A DNA stretch of 14,860 nucleotides from CAIJXV01 sp964497135 (GTDB lineage Bacteria; Verrucomicrobiota; Kiritimatiellia; CAIKKV01; CAIJXV01). Below, in pieces: positions 7,325 through 13,957 of this stretch; the stretch's first letter is position 1; each line of letters begins with the position of its first letter. Location: the NCBI GenBank assembly GCA_964497135.1, contig CAZCDO010000092.1, positions 1 to 14,860 of the forward strand, written 5' to 3'. The notes under the pieces were generated by a model. That model was given only the letters and a program-made list of their open reading frames with translations. It was not told the origin of the DNA and ran no database searches. A program made the position numbers and the translations under genes.

Positions 7325-8500
7325 ATGGACTCACTGTTTTTCATCTCGGACGGGCGGATCGGATCGATCCGGCCTGACGGCACGGAGGAGTGCTATCCGA
7401 AGTTCGATGCCCCCAACCAAGCCACCTGGCAAATGGAGTATGTCTTTCCGGATGGCAGGCAGGCCGTGCTCTTGAGCCAGGAGCCGCCCAAAAATCCGAA
7501 CGCCTCCTTTTACGATCAGGACGGTATGGCCGGCGCCAAAACGCATCTCTGGCGCCATGACTTCCGAACCCAGTCCTTGTACGAAATCGACTTGCCGCCT
7601 TTCCTGCGGATCGCCGGTGTGATTCCCGAAAATAACCGGTTCCTCGTCAGTGGCAATAACAACCACATCGCCCGTATTCTCACCTCCGATCTCGATGGCG
7701 GTAACCGCGAAGAGATCTGGTCCGGCCCGGGCTATGCCTACGGAACTTCGCTCAGTCCCGATGGCCGCAAGGCGGCTCATCATGTCACCGGCGCACCAGG
7801 CCGGCCGGGCTACGAGATCTATGTGATCGACCTGGCCAGCAAGGAATGCACGTTGATTGCCAGCGATCCGGATTTCCTTCAATTCGGACCGTTGTGGTCG
7901 CCGGACGGGCAATGGCTGCTCTATCAGCGCTGTTTGTATCGTCAGGATCCCGGCCATGATCGGTCCGATGTCTGCATCAACCGCGCCGATGGATCCGAGC
8001 ACCGCCTATTGACCACCGGACAGGCCCACTGGTTTGCAACTTCCTATGGCACACCGGCCCGTCACGGGAGTGGATCAAACATGCCGGTCTGGTCGCCAGC
8101 GGGACTGGTAACCTGCGCCCTGCTGTTGCCCGGCTCACGGTCCGCGTGGCCGTATGCGGTGGACCGACCCGACACCGACCATTTCAATCGGGACTACCGG
8201 CCCGAACAGGCACAAGGCGGCACCCAGATCTGCCTGATCGATCCCAACACCGGAATAATGACCCCCCTCTCTCAGGATGATCCACCCACTTGGAACTTCC
8301 GCCTGGCCTGGGCCCCGGACGGCTCCCAACTGGCCTTCATTCGGGCCGATGTCGGGGGTCTGTCGGAATTGTGGGTGATGGACGCTCAGGGCGGCAACCG
8401 GCGCCGGTTGACCCGAGGTCTGAATGGAACCGGAGTCGATCATCCGCGCTGGGTTCGGGGTTGTCTTCCGGGAACCCAAGGCTATAATGGGGCCACTTAA
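7325..8500 (+). CDS. TolB-like PD40 beta-propeller protein of unknown function
   Basis: The 391 residues form a repeat protein of the TolB/PD40 class. PD40 blades are clear at LSPDGRKAAH (143-152), WSPDGQWLLY (191-200) and WAPDGSQLAF (329-338). Each is paired with a strand such as EIYVIDL (164-170), QICLIDPNTG (301-310) and ELWVMDAQGGNRRRLT (348-363), consistent with about six blades. There is no signal peptide, so unlike true TolB it should stay in the cytoplasm. A distinctive loop reads RPDTDHFNRDYRPEQ (281-295), rich in acidic and His residues. Oligogalacturonate lyases (PL22) share the fold, but I cannot confirm a catalytic set, so no activity is claimed. The start ATG lies 31 bases after the tRNA-Thr, with no Shine-Dalgarno sequence. 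Co-transcription with the tRNA is possible. The final residues beyond Arg379 look non-conserved. Confidence 0.7.
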   Translation: MDSLFFISDGRIGSIRPDGTEECYPKFDAPNQATWQMEYVFPDGRQAVLLSQEPPKNPNASFYDQDGMAGAKTHLWRHDFRTQSLYEIDLPPFLRIAGVIPENNRFLVSGNNNHIARILTSDLDGGNREEIWSGPGYAYGTSLSPDGRKAAHHVTGAPGRPGYEIYVIDLASKECTLIASDPDFLQFGPLWSPDGQWLLYQRCLYRQDPGHDRSDVCINRADGSEHRLLTTGQAHWFATSYGTPARHGSGSNMPVWSPAGLVTCALLLPGSRSAWPYAVDRPDTDHFNRDYRPEQAQGGTQICLIDPNTGIMTPLSQDDPPTWNFRLAWAPDGSQLAFIRADVGGLSELWVMDAQGGNRRRLTRGLNGTGVDHPRWVRGCLPGTQGYNGAT

Positions 8501-8610
8501 CTTCCCGCCGGTCACTGAATCCACTGGCCCCGAAGTCGGGCAGGAATGCCCAACCTACGACCTTCATTCTTTTCCTTGGCCCCTCATTGGCACCGTCCGA
8601 AGTACAGCCG

Positions 8611-8668
8611 GGCGAGAGAGACCTCGCCGCCACCTTGCAATAATGTGGGAGGCGCGCTCCGTCGCGCC
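8611..8668. repeat. Pair of GC-rich intergenic hairpins
   Basis: GGCGAG (8611-8616) pairs perfectly with CTCGCC (8623-8628), and GGCGCG (8651-8656) with CGCGCC (8663-8668). Each has a 6-bp stem and a 6-base loop. The spacing and the GTGGGAGGCGCG context resemble dispersed REP-like elements I recall from environmental genomes. They lie about 110-170 bases past the propeller stop and lack an adjacent T-run. Confidence 0.5.
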
Positions 8669-8763
8669 GAGGATTCTGCGCCCCCCCCCGTTTTTACTTA
8701 GATTATGTCGCTAATCAAAAAATCTTAAAAATAGACCCCTGAGCCGGTCCTTTGATAAAAACG

Positions 8764-8825
8764 AGGGAACCGGGGGTTGCCGGATCCTGAATCGGCCCGG
8801 TTCCCTGGATAACTGATGTCTTTTT
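8764..8825 (+). terminator. Strong 11-bp stem with a delayed T-run; possible terminator or structured RNA
   Basis: AGGGAACCGGG (8764-8774) is perfectly complementary to CCCGGTTCCCT (8796-8806). The 21-base interior can fold again (GCCG 8779-8782 with CGGC 8793-8796, sharing one base with the outer stem). T5 at 8821-8825 follows 14 bases later, too far for a textbook intrinsic terminator. The AT-rich segment just upstream is unusual for this DNA. Confidence 0.4.
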
Positions 8826-8842
8826 CAGGAACGGATTCAAGG

Positions 8843-8868
8843 ACCCGGCCTTCTTCCATCGGGTTTTT
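8843..8868 (+). terminator. Weak terminator-like stem with T-run
   Basis: ACCCG (8843-8847) pairs with CGGGT (8860-8864) across a 12-base loop and runs straight into T residues ending at 8868. It could end plus-strand transcripts coming from the propeller gene. The stem is short, so support is weak. Confidence 0.3.
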
Positions 8869-8903
8869 CGAGCCACCGTCGGGTCAACCCCCTCGGCTTA
8901 CCG

Positions 8904-9007
8904 CCTGTCATGCTCGAACAGCAAGCTGGAAGCTTGCGCTACTGCTGACCGTAGAACAGGCTTCCAGCCTGTCATGCTCGAGCAGTAAGCTGGAAGCTTG
9001 CACTACT
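8904..9007. repeat. Three-copy palindromic (REP-like) repeat array, alternating orientation
   Basis: Two direct 40-base units (8904-8943 and 8968-9007) differ at only three positions. Within the array, three 23-base palindromic cores occur at 8920-8942 (+), 8951-8973 (-) and 8984-9006 (+). All contain GCTGGAAGC followed by (C/T)TG and end in CTAC in their own orientation. Each makes a 7-bp stem with a three-base loop, for example GCAAGCT-GGA-AGCTTGC. In the third copy the stem has GTAAGCT against AGCTTGC, a change tolerated as a G-U pair in RNA. The array ends 8 bases past the stop codon of the methyltransferase gene and may protect or end that transcript. Confidence 0.85.
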
Positions 9008-9015
9008 TCCGCCTG

Positions 9016-10977
9016 TTAGAGCCGATCCCAAACGAGTTGCCAATCGTCAATATAACCGGCCGCAAACCCCGCCTCGCAGTAGGCCAGGTAATAATTCCAT
9101 TTTCGCTGAAACACATCGTCAAACCCCAGGCGGCGCACCTCGTCGGCCCGCGCGTTGAACCGCTCGCGCCAGATCCGCAGGGTCGGCGCATACTGCGGAC
9201 CGATGCTCTTCGCCCGAGCGATGCGCAACGGCACAACGCCCGCCAGGGCCGCATCGAGAATCGCCCGCGAGGGCAAATGCCCGCCGGGAAAGATGTGCTT
9301 TTGAATCCAGTCCGGACTGTTCCGATAAGCCTCGTAGCGCGCGTCGGGAATCGTGATGACCTGCACCACGAGCCGGCCTCCGGGCTTGAGGACCTCCGCG
9401 CACTTTTGAAAATAGAGCCCGAAATAGTCATGGCCCACCGCTTCCAGCATTTCAATGGAAACGATCCGGTCATACTGCCCCGTCAGATCCCGGTAATCCA
9501 TTTTTTTGAGCTCGATGCGATCCGACAACCCCGCGGCCGCCACCCGCTCACGGCCCAGTTGGAGTTGCGCATCGGATATCGTGATGCCCGTGACCCGGCA
9601 TCCGGTCTGGCGCACAGCCTCGATCGCGAACCCGCCCCAGCCGCAGCCGATTTCCAGCACGTGATCGCCGGGTCCGATTCCGGCCAGGTCGATGATCCGC
9701 CGGCATTTGACCCGTTGCGCATCCGCCAGCGTCTGGTCGGGCCGCTCAAACACGGCGCAGGAATACAGCAGGGTTTCAGGATCCAGCCACAATTTATAAA
9801 AATCGTTGCCCAGATCATAGTGCGCGCGAATGTTACGCCGGCTACCCGTGACCGTGTTGCGACGGTACATCTGCAGGAGGCGATTGATCAAGCGGTGCAG
9901 CACCCCGGGGTTTACAGCCGCGGCATCCAACTGGTCGAGATTTTGAATAAAAAGCGTGATCAGGGCCGTCAGATCGTCAGTCGTCCACTCCCCGTCCACA
10001 TACGATTCGCCAAATCCGACATCCCCTCCCAGCGCCAGTCGCGTGAAAACCCGATAGTTCCAAACCCGCAGGGTTTGGGCGGTCGCGAGCGGATCCCCGA
10101 AGACCCATTCCGCTCCGTCCGGCAATTGCACAATTAACCGGCCTTTTTTCAACCCGCCGAGCAAACTCCGGACCGCCCGCATATAACCGCGTTGAAGGGC
10201 GGTCGGCGGCGGAATGGCAATCGTCAGGGGATGCGAAGGATTGGGCTTGGAATAGATCGGCAGTTTGCGGCGGAACTTCAGCAGGGCGGCCTGCCAGACG
10301 ATCCGCGGCAGATTGGCAATAATACGGAAAGGATGCCGCCCAACGTGGGTCAACAGGGACCGGGAACTCAAGGGTACGGCCCGACCCCAGAGAACCGCGG
10401 TCAATACTTTCCCCCCATCCCGAATCAAGTCGATCGTCGCCCGCATCTCCGGCCCGAGTTCCGACAGGGTGAAGTCATAGTGTCCGCGCCGGTCGTTGAA
10501 CGGAGAAACATGAAATTGCTTTTCATGGCGAAATTTCATCGGAAAGACGGTCGGTCGGCCCTCGGGATCGCGCAATAGGTAAATGTGCCGTTCACCGAAG
10601 GTATTGTTGACCTCCGCCACGACACACCGCACGGACCCGTCCGCCCGGTACGCATAGTAAAAACTCACGGGATTGAAGACATGGCCGAACATCCGGGGCA
10701 TGGTGAGCAGTTCCACCCGCTCAATGCCATCGGCGCACCCCGCTTCCTGCAAAAGCCGCATCAACCGCTCGCGAATCGTTCCCGCGCCGCGCAGGTAGTC
10801 CCGATCGTGGAGGGACAGGAGCGCCCGGCGGTTGTATCCGAATCCGCGCACGGTCCGGTCTAATTCCAAAAGTTCATCGAGATCGAAGGCGAACGTAAAA
10901 ACCGGATAACGAAAACGATGCTCCACCGGCGTGTACCGGGCATGCATCGCGTGGGCGAGGTAGAGGCGCGAGTTCAT
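9016..10977 (-). CDS. cfa: Fusion protein: DUF1365 domain plus cyclopropane-fatty-acid-synthase-type SAM methyltransferase
   Basis: This 653-residue protein joins two proteins usually encoded separately. Residues about 1-245 are DUF1365 (RMFGHVFNPVSFYY 95-108, KQFHVSPF 153-160). Residues about 265-653 are a Cfa-type methyltransferase with HYDLGNDFYKLW, YSCAVF (Cys407), SAM-binding EIGCGWGG (442-449), Glu512 in MLEAVGHDYF, WIQKHIFPGG and Tyr596 in GPQYAPTL. Classical Cfa methylates the cis double bond of membrane phospholipid acyl chains from SAM, using a bicarbonate bound by Cys139, Glu239, His266 and Tyr317 (E. coli numbering). Here Cys, Glu and Tyr are kept, but the His266 position is Gln539, at the same 27-residue spacing from the Glu. 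The product could therefore be a methylated or further processed chain rather than a cyclopropane. The gene starts in an ATGA overlap with the oxidoreductase stop, so the two are coupled. It is the last gene of the operon. Confidence 0.93.
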   Translation of the reverse strand: MNSRLYLAHAMHARYTPVEHRFRYPVFTFAFDLDELLELDRTVRGFGYNRRALLSLHDRDYLRGAGTIRERLMRLLQEAGCADGIERVELLTMPRMFGHVFNPVSFYYAYRADGSVRCVVAEVNNTFGERHIYLLRDPEGRPTVFPMKFRHEKQFHVSPFNDRRGHYDFTLSELGPEMRATIDLIRDGGKVLTAVLWGRAVPLSSRSLLTHVGRHPFRIIANLPRIVWQAALLKFRRKLPIYSKPNPSHPLTIAIPPPTALQRGYMRAVRSLLGGLKKGRLIVQLPDGAEWVFGDPLATAQTLRVWNYRVFTRLALGGDVGFGESYVDGEWTTDDLTALITLFIQNLDQLDAAAVNPGVLHRLINRLLQMYRRNTVTGSRRNIRAHYDLGNDFYKLWLDPETLLYSCAVFERPDQTLADAQRVKCRRIIDLAGIGPGDHVLEIGCGWGGFAIEAVRQTGCRVTGITISDAQLQLGRERVAAAGLSDRIELKKMDYRDLTGQYDRIVSIEMLEAVGHDYFGLYFQKCAEVLKPGGRLVVQVITIPDARYEAYRNSPDWIQKHIFPGGHLPSRAILDAALAGVVPLRIARAKSIGPQYAPTLRIWRERFNARADEVRRLGFDDVFQRKWNYYLAYCEAGFAAGYIDDWQLVWDRL

Positions 10978-12251
10978 AGATCCAACCCGAACCCGCGGAC
11001 CAGCTCGATGGCCGATCGCACGGCATCCTCATGGAAGCCGTATCCGAAGTAACTGCCGCAAAACCAGGTCCGGCGCCGGCCGTTGAGCGTGGGCAATTCC
11101 CGCTGGGCCGCGAGCGTTTCGCGCGAATAGGTCGGATGGTGGTACACCATCCGCCGGATCACGCGGTCGGCCGCCAGGGGGGCGCGGCGATTGAGCGACA
11201 CAAACAGGGGAGCCTGCGTCCGCAAGCCTTGTAACCGATTCATATCGTACGTCAAGGAGGCCGGACCGGATGGATCATCGCCCCGTTCCCGAGTATAGTT
11301 CCAGGAGGACCAAACCCGGCGGAGCGGCGGCATCACCGCGGTGTCGGTGTGTAGAACCGTGTCATTGGCCTGATACGTCCACGCGCCCAGCAGGCGATGT
11401 TCCTCCTCGCTGGGATCCGACAACAAGCCCAAGGCTTCGTCGGCATGCGCGGCGACAACAACCCCGTCGAATTCCCCGGCCGGTTCAGTGGCCGTGGCCA
11501 GGGTAACTCGCTCGCCCGCCCGGCGCACCGATACAATGGGCACGGATAAACGGACTTCGCCGGTGAAGTCCGCGAGCATCCGCTTGACATAGCTGTGACT
11601 GCCCCCCACAACGGTCCGCCATTGAGGCCGGTCGTTGACCGTCAACAGTCCGTGATTATGAAAAAATTGCACGAACGATTCCGCCGGAAATTCCATCATG
11701 CGGTTGTCGGGGGTGGACCAGATGGCTGCGGCCATGGGAACGAGATGGTGCCGGATAAACATCTCCGAATAGCCGCCTCGTTGCAGATAATCGCCGAGCG
11801 ACTGATCCCGCAACCGGCCGGCGCTCATGTCCCGCTCAGCCTCGCTGAAGAACCGGAAGATTTCGCGCACCATGCGGATGAAAGCGGGAGACACCAGGTT
11901 TCGCCGCTGGGCGAAAAGCCCATTCAAGCCGCCGCCCGAATATTGGAGTCCGGTCCGCTCATCCCAATAGCCGAACGACATCTCGCTGTCGCGCAAAGGC
12001 ACGCCGAGTTTTTCGAGCAATCGCGTAAAGAGCGGGTAGTTGCGGTGGTTCATGACGATGAACCCCGTGTCCACGGGCGTCCCCTGGTCGGGGCCATGGG
12101 GGACCGTAACCGTATGGGTATGCCCCCCCAGATAGTCGTTCTTCTCGAACAGAGTGACGTGATGCCGACGTTGGAGAATATAGGCGGCGGTGAGCCCCGC
12201 CACACCGGCGCCGATCACGGCGATTCTGGATGAAGATGAAGGGGTGGACAT
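10974..12251 (-). CDS. FAD-dependent amine-oxidase-like oxidoreductase (COG2907)
   Basis: The 425-residue protein opens with a Rossmann FAD/NAD motif, AVIGAGVAGL (Gly14, Gly16, Gly19). Glu36 closes the second strand, and the LGGHTHT stretch (41-47) follows, typical of COG2907. The C-terminal FAD segment reads WFCGSYFGYGFHEDA. There is no signal peptide. Relatives sit beside DUF1365 and Cfa-like genes in many bacteria and are presumed to oxidise or desaturate lipid acyl chains, though the exact reaction is unproven. Here its TGA overlaps the start of the DUF1365-methyltransferase fusion by four bases, so the two proteins are made together. The ATG has no Shine-Dalgarno sequence. A possible promoter (TTGCAT, 16 bases, TAGACT) lies in the 78-base gap after the preceding gene, so the last two genes may also be transcribed on their own. 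Confidence 0.9.
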   Translation of the reverse strand: MSTPSSSSRIAVIGAGVAGLTAAYILQRRHHVTLFEKNDYLGGHTHTVTVPHGPDQGTPVDTGFIVMNHRNYPLFTRLLEKLGVPLRDSEMSFGYWDERTGLQYSGGGLNGLFAQRRNLVSPAFIRMVREIFRFFSEAERDMSAGRLRDQSLGDYLQRGGYSEMFIRHHLVPMAAAIWSTPDNRMMEFPAESFVQFFHNHGLLTVNDRPQWRTVVGGSHSYVKRMLADFTGEVRLSVPIVSVRRAGERVTLATATEPAGEFDGVVVAAHADEALGLLSDPSEEEHRLLGAWTYQANDTVLHTDTAVMPPLRRVWSSWNYTRERGDDPSGPASLTYDMNRLQGLRTQAPLFVSLNRRAPLAADRVIRRMVYHHPTYSRETLAAQRELPTLNGRRRTWFCGSYFGYGFHEDAVRSAIELVRGFGLDL

Positions 12252-12260
12252 GGTTGGACG

Positions 12261-12288
12261 AGTCTAGCACGAGTGCGATCAAATGCAA
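12261..12288 (-). promoter_or_regulatory. Possible internal promoter before the FAD oxidoreductase
   Basis: On the minus strand TTGCAT (12288-12283, 3/6 match) and TAGACT (12266-12261, 4/6, preceded by TGC like an extended -10) are 16 bases apart. The ATG at 12251 begins 9 bases after the -10, so the leader would be about 3 bases or absent. The matches are modest. Confidence 0.3.
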
Positions 12289-12329
12289 GAAACACAGCCC
12301 GAAAAATCAGTCCCTGGGCGGTTCTCTTT

Positions 12330-12869
12330 TCAAGGGTTGTCTTTGCGCGTTTTGCGAAACCCCAGCGTCACCTCACCCAGCCGGATCCCCCATTTGCTCA
12401 TGACCGCCCGGTTCAACATGACCTCATCATCCATCAGGAACATCCAGTCGTCGAATTTAACGTTATAGATCTTCTTCCCAACCGGCAGCGCCAGTACATA
12501 ACGCCAATTCAAGGCATTGCCAAAAGCTTCGCCCTGCGCAACACCCACCACGTCGTCCGCCGTCCCGGTGTAATGATGCGCATCCTGCCGGGTGATGGTC
12601 CAGACCCGGCGTTGGGTGGTTCCATCCGAATAGGTGAAATCCTCCTCCAACCGGCCCACCTCATTGCTCCAGGTTCCCATCAACTTCACCTGAAACCGCT
12701 TCACCACCTCACCCTTCCGGTTCTGGAACATCCCCCAGGCTTCCAACGGACCCTCCAGATAACTGCGCAGGTCGAGGACCGGCTGTTCCGCTTGATACTG
12801 CCGCGGCGAAACCGCCGTGCAGCCGCCACACAGCAACCCCGCACTGAGCAGGCAAAGAAATCGTTTCAT
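12330..12869 (-). CDS. DUF3833 family lipoprotein
   Basis: From the ATG at 12869 the protein has 179 residues. It begins MKRFLCLLSAGLLCGGC, a lipoprotein signal peptide with Cys17 as the likely lipidated residue. The mature part, with FQNRKGEVVKRFQVKLMGTW, an acidic DFTYSDGTTQRRVWTI stretch and NWRYVLALPV, matches DUF3833, a beta-rich lipoprotein-like family without assigned activity. It would act at the periplasmic face of a membrane. The reading frame stays open upstream but that part overlaps the chalcone-isomerase-like gene. The chosen start follows its stop by four bases, with GAGGA about 11 bases upstream. Genes of this family recur next to Cfa-like and DUF2878 genes in proteobacteria, which fits a role in the same lipid pathway. 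Confidence 0.85.
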   Translation of the reverse strand: MKRFLCLLSAGLLCGGCTAVSPRQYQAEQPVLDLRSYLEGPLEAWGMFQNRKGEVVKRFQVKLMGTWSNEVGRLEEDFTYSDGTTQRRVWTITRQDAHHYTGTADDVVGVAQGEAFGNALNWRYVLALPVGKKIYNVKFDDWMFLMDDEVMLNRAVMSKWGIRLGEVTLGFRKTRKDNP

Positions 12870-12873
12870 GGTG

Positions 12874-13428
12874 TCATCGTCCTCGTTTTTCGGGAATCGT
12901 CCGCCCCAATAGTCCATCCTTGATTTTAGGATAGCGGCAGGCCGCATCCAGCCAGATGGCAAAGAAAGCCGGACCAAAGGCCGGGTCCGACACCTCACCG
13001 AGCAGGCGATCATTCAAATAAAATTGAGTGGCCCCTTCGTTTTTTTTGAAGGCCGTCAACCGATCTCCGGGTTTGACATGGGGCCAGAGGGCCTCGAGTT
13101 GCCGGGCCCAACGGTCATGCTGAACCGCCTCCCCCAGTTTCATCCGCCGCCATTCCTTGAGCGTGGTCTCGACCAACCGGTGAGACTTGATCGAAATATG
13201 ATACCGGATACTGAGCGCCGCCATACTATTGGATGCGTAGGCGGGATCCCGGGCATAGAGGGCAATGTCATACACATGCAACCCAAACCAATGCAGCGTC
13301 TCCTCACCGATCGATCTGAGTTCCGGCTGTGTCTCGAACACCGGAGTCGGCAGAGATGCGGCCGGGAGCCCCAGACACGCCAGAAGCAACCCGGATACCA
13401 GTAAACTCAGCATGCCCCGGCGGCTCAT
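12874..13428 (-). CDS. Exported chalcone-isomerase-like protein
   Basis: The start is the ATG at 13428, which overlaps the DUF2878 stop as ATGA, giving 184 residues. The longer upstream frame lies over DUF2878 and is rejected. Residues 1-25 form a signal peptide. It holds LLAC ending at Cys18, so lipidation is possible. The mature domain resembles the bacterial chalcone-isomerase-like family: GLHVYDIALYARDPAY, an SIRYHISIKSHRLVETTLKEW segment split by conserved basic residues, GDRLTAFKK, and FFAIWLD near the end. Plant chalcone isomerases close flavonoid rings, and non-catalytic relatives bind fatty acids. The bacterial exported form is of unknown function. Fatty-acid binding or handling in the periplasm is my inference from the operon. 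The next gene starts four bases after its stop. Confidence 0.82.
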   Translation of the reverse strand: MSRRGMLSLLVSGLLLACLGLPAASLPTPVFETQPELRSIGEETLHWFGLHVYDIALYARDPAYASNSMAALSIRYHISIKSHRLVETTLKEWRRMKLGEAVQHDRWARQLEALWPHVKPGDRLTAFKKNEGATQFYLNDRLLGEVSDPAFGPAFFAIWLDAACRYPKIKDGLLGRTIPEKRGR

Positions 13429-13955
13429 TTCGCCCCCCCGGCCCGCGGCCGCCCGTGCGCCAACCAGACCAATACCGGCATCACCATCGCCCAGCCCCCC
13501 GCCAGGGCAACCAGGGAAAATATCCGGTTCGGATGAAGAGTAACCGCTCCCAGTTTGGCCCCGGCCAGATAACTCAAGGGCCCGGACACCGCCCCCAATA
13601 GCGCCGCCAACCCGTAACGCCCCGCCAGCCAACTCAAAGATCCGCGCAAGGTCGTTCCAAACGCCGCCCAGAGGGCCACCAACCAGAGCGGGCATAAATA
13701 GGGAAATCGAGGCGTTCCGATCAAGGCAAAAACCCCGAAATAAAGGTGCACGGAATCCACACCCCATCCGATCAACGCAACGACCAGCAACAATTTCAGG
13801 TCGCGCAGCCAGTCGGCACCCAAGGGCCACAAACTCACCCCGACGACCACCCCCGCCGCGGCCACCGCGACCGGGGTCAGGTCGTGCGCGCCGCCCCACA
13901 CACATGCAAACCAACCGGCTTGAAACAAAATAAAGTTAAGAATCCGGGCCTGCAT
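13425..13955 (-). CDS. DUF2878 integral membrane protein
   Basis: From the ATG at 13955 this is a 176-residue, strongly hydrophobic protein with about five to six membrane segments. The opening NFILFQAGWFACVWGG, the GVDSVHLYFGVF segment and the GPLSYLAGAKLGAV segment agree with DUF2878. No activity is known for the family. The ATG lies two bases after the DUF1295 stop, with GAGGA about 10 bases upstream, and its own stop overlaps the next ATG by four bases. A longer open frame upstream overlaps DUF1295 and adds no homologous sequence. By context it is an inner-membrane partner of the lipid-modifying enzymes encoded downstream. Confidence 0.83.
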   Translation of the reverse strand: MQARILNFILFQAGWFACVWGGAHDLTPVAVAAAGVVVGVSLWPLGADWLRDLKLLLVVALIGWGVDSVHLYFGVFALIGTPRFPYLCPLWLVALWAAFGTTLRGSLSWLAGRYGLAALLGAVSGPLSYLAGAKLGAVTLHPNRIFSLVALAGGWAMVMPVLVWLAHGRPRAGGAK

Positions 13956-13957
13956 GC

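Larger units (their letters stand above)
8501..9015. other. Non-coding hairpin-rich region between convergent genes
   Basis: These 515 bases separate the propeller gene from the 3' end of the fused DUF1365-methyltransferase gene on the opposite strand, so terminators for both strands are expected here. The region holds two GC-rich 6-bp hairpins (8611-8668), a C9 run followed by T5 (8681-8695), an AT-rich stretch (8690-8765), an 11-bp stem (8764-8806), a weak stem with T-run (8843-8868) and a three-copy palindromic repeat (8904-9007). Short frames through it have no recognisable protein features. Confidence 0.7.

Noticed and set aside
8904..9007. CRISPR array
   Set aside because: There are only three palindromic units in alternating orientation, with short spacers that are partly repeats themselves and no cas genes. 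It fits REP-like elements instead.
8816..9019. 67-codon open frame across the palindromic repeat array
   Set aside because: Most of it is translated repeat (Ser/Leu/Ala-rich with SSKLEACTT-like strings). There is no ribosome binding site or homology.
8998..10137. 379-codon plus-strand open frame
   Set aside because: It is antisense to the DUF1365-Cfa gene, is Arg/Pro-rich and has no recognisable domain.
12292..12330. Terminator between the DUF3833 and FAD genes
   Set aside because: Only a 4-bp GCCC/GGGC stem could be formed, with no T-run in the right place.
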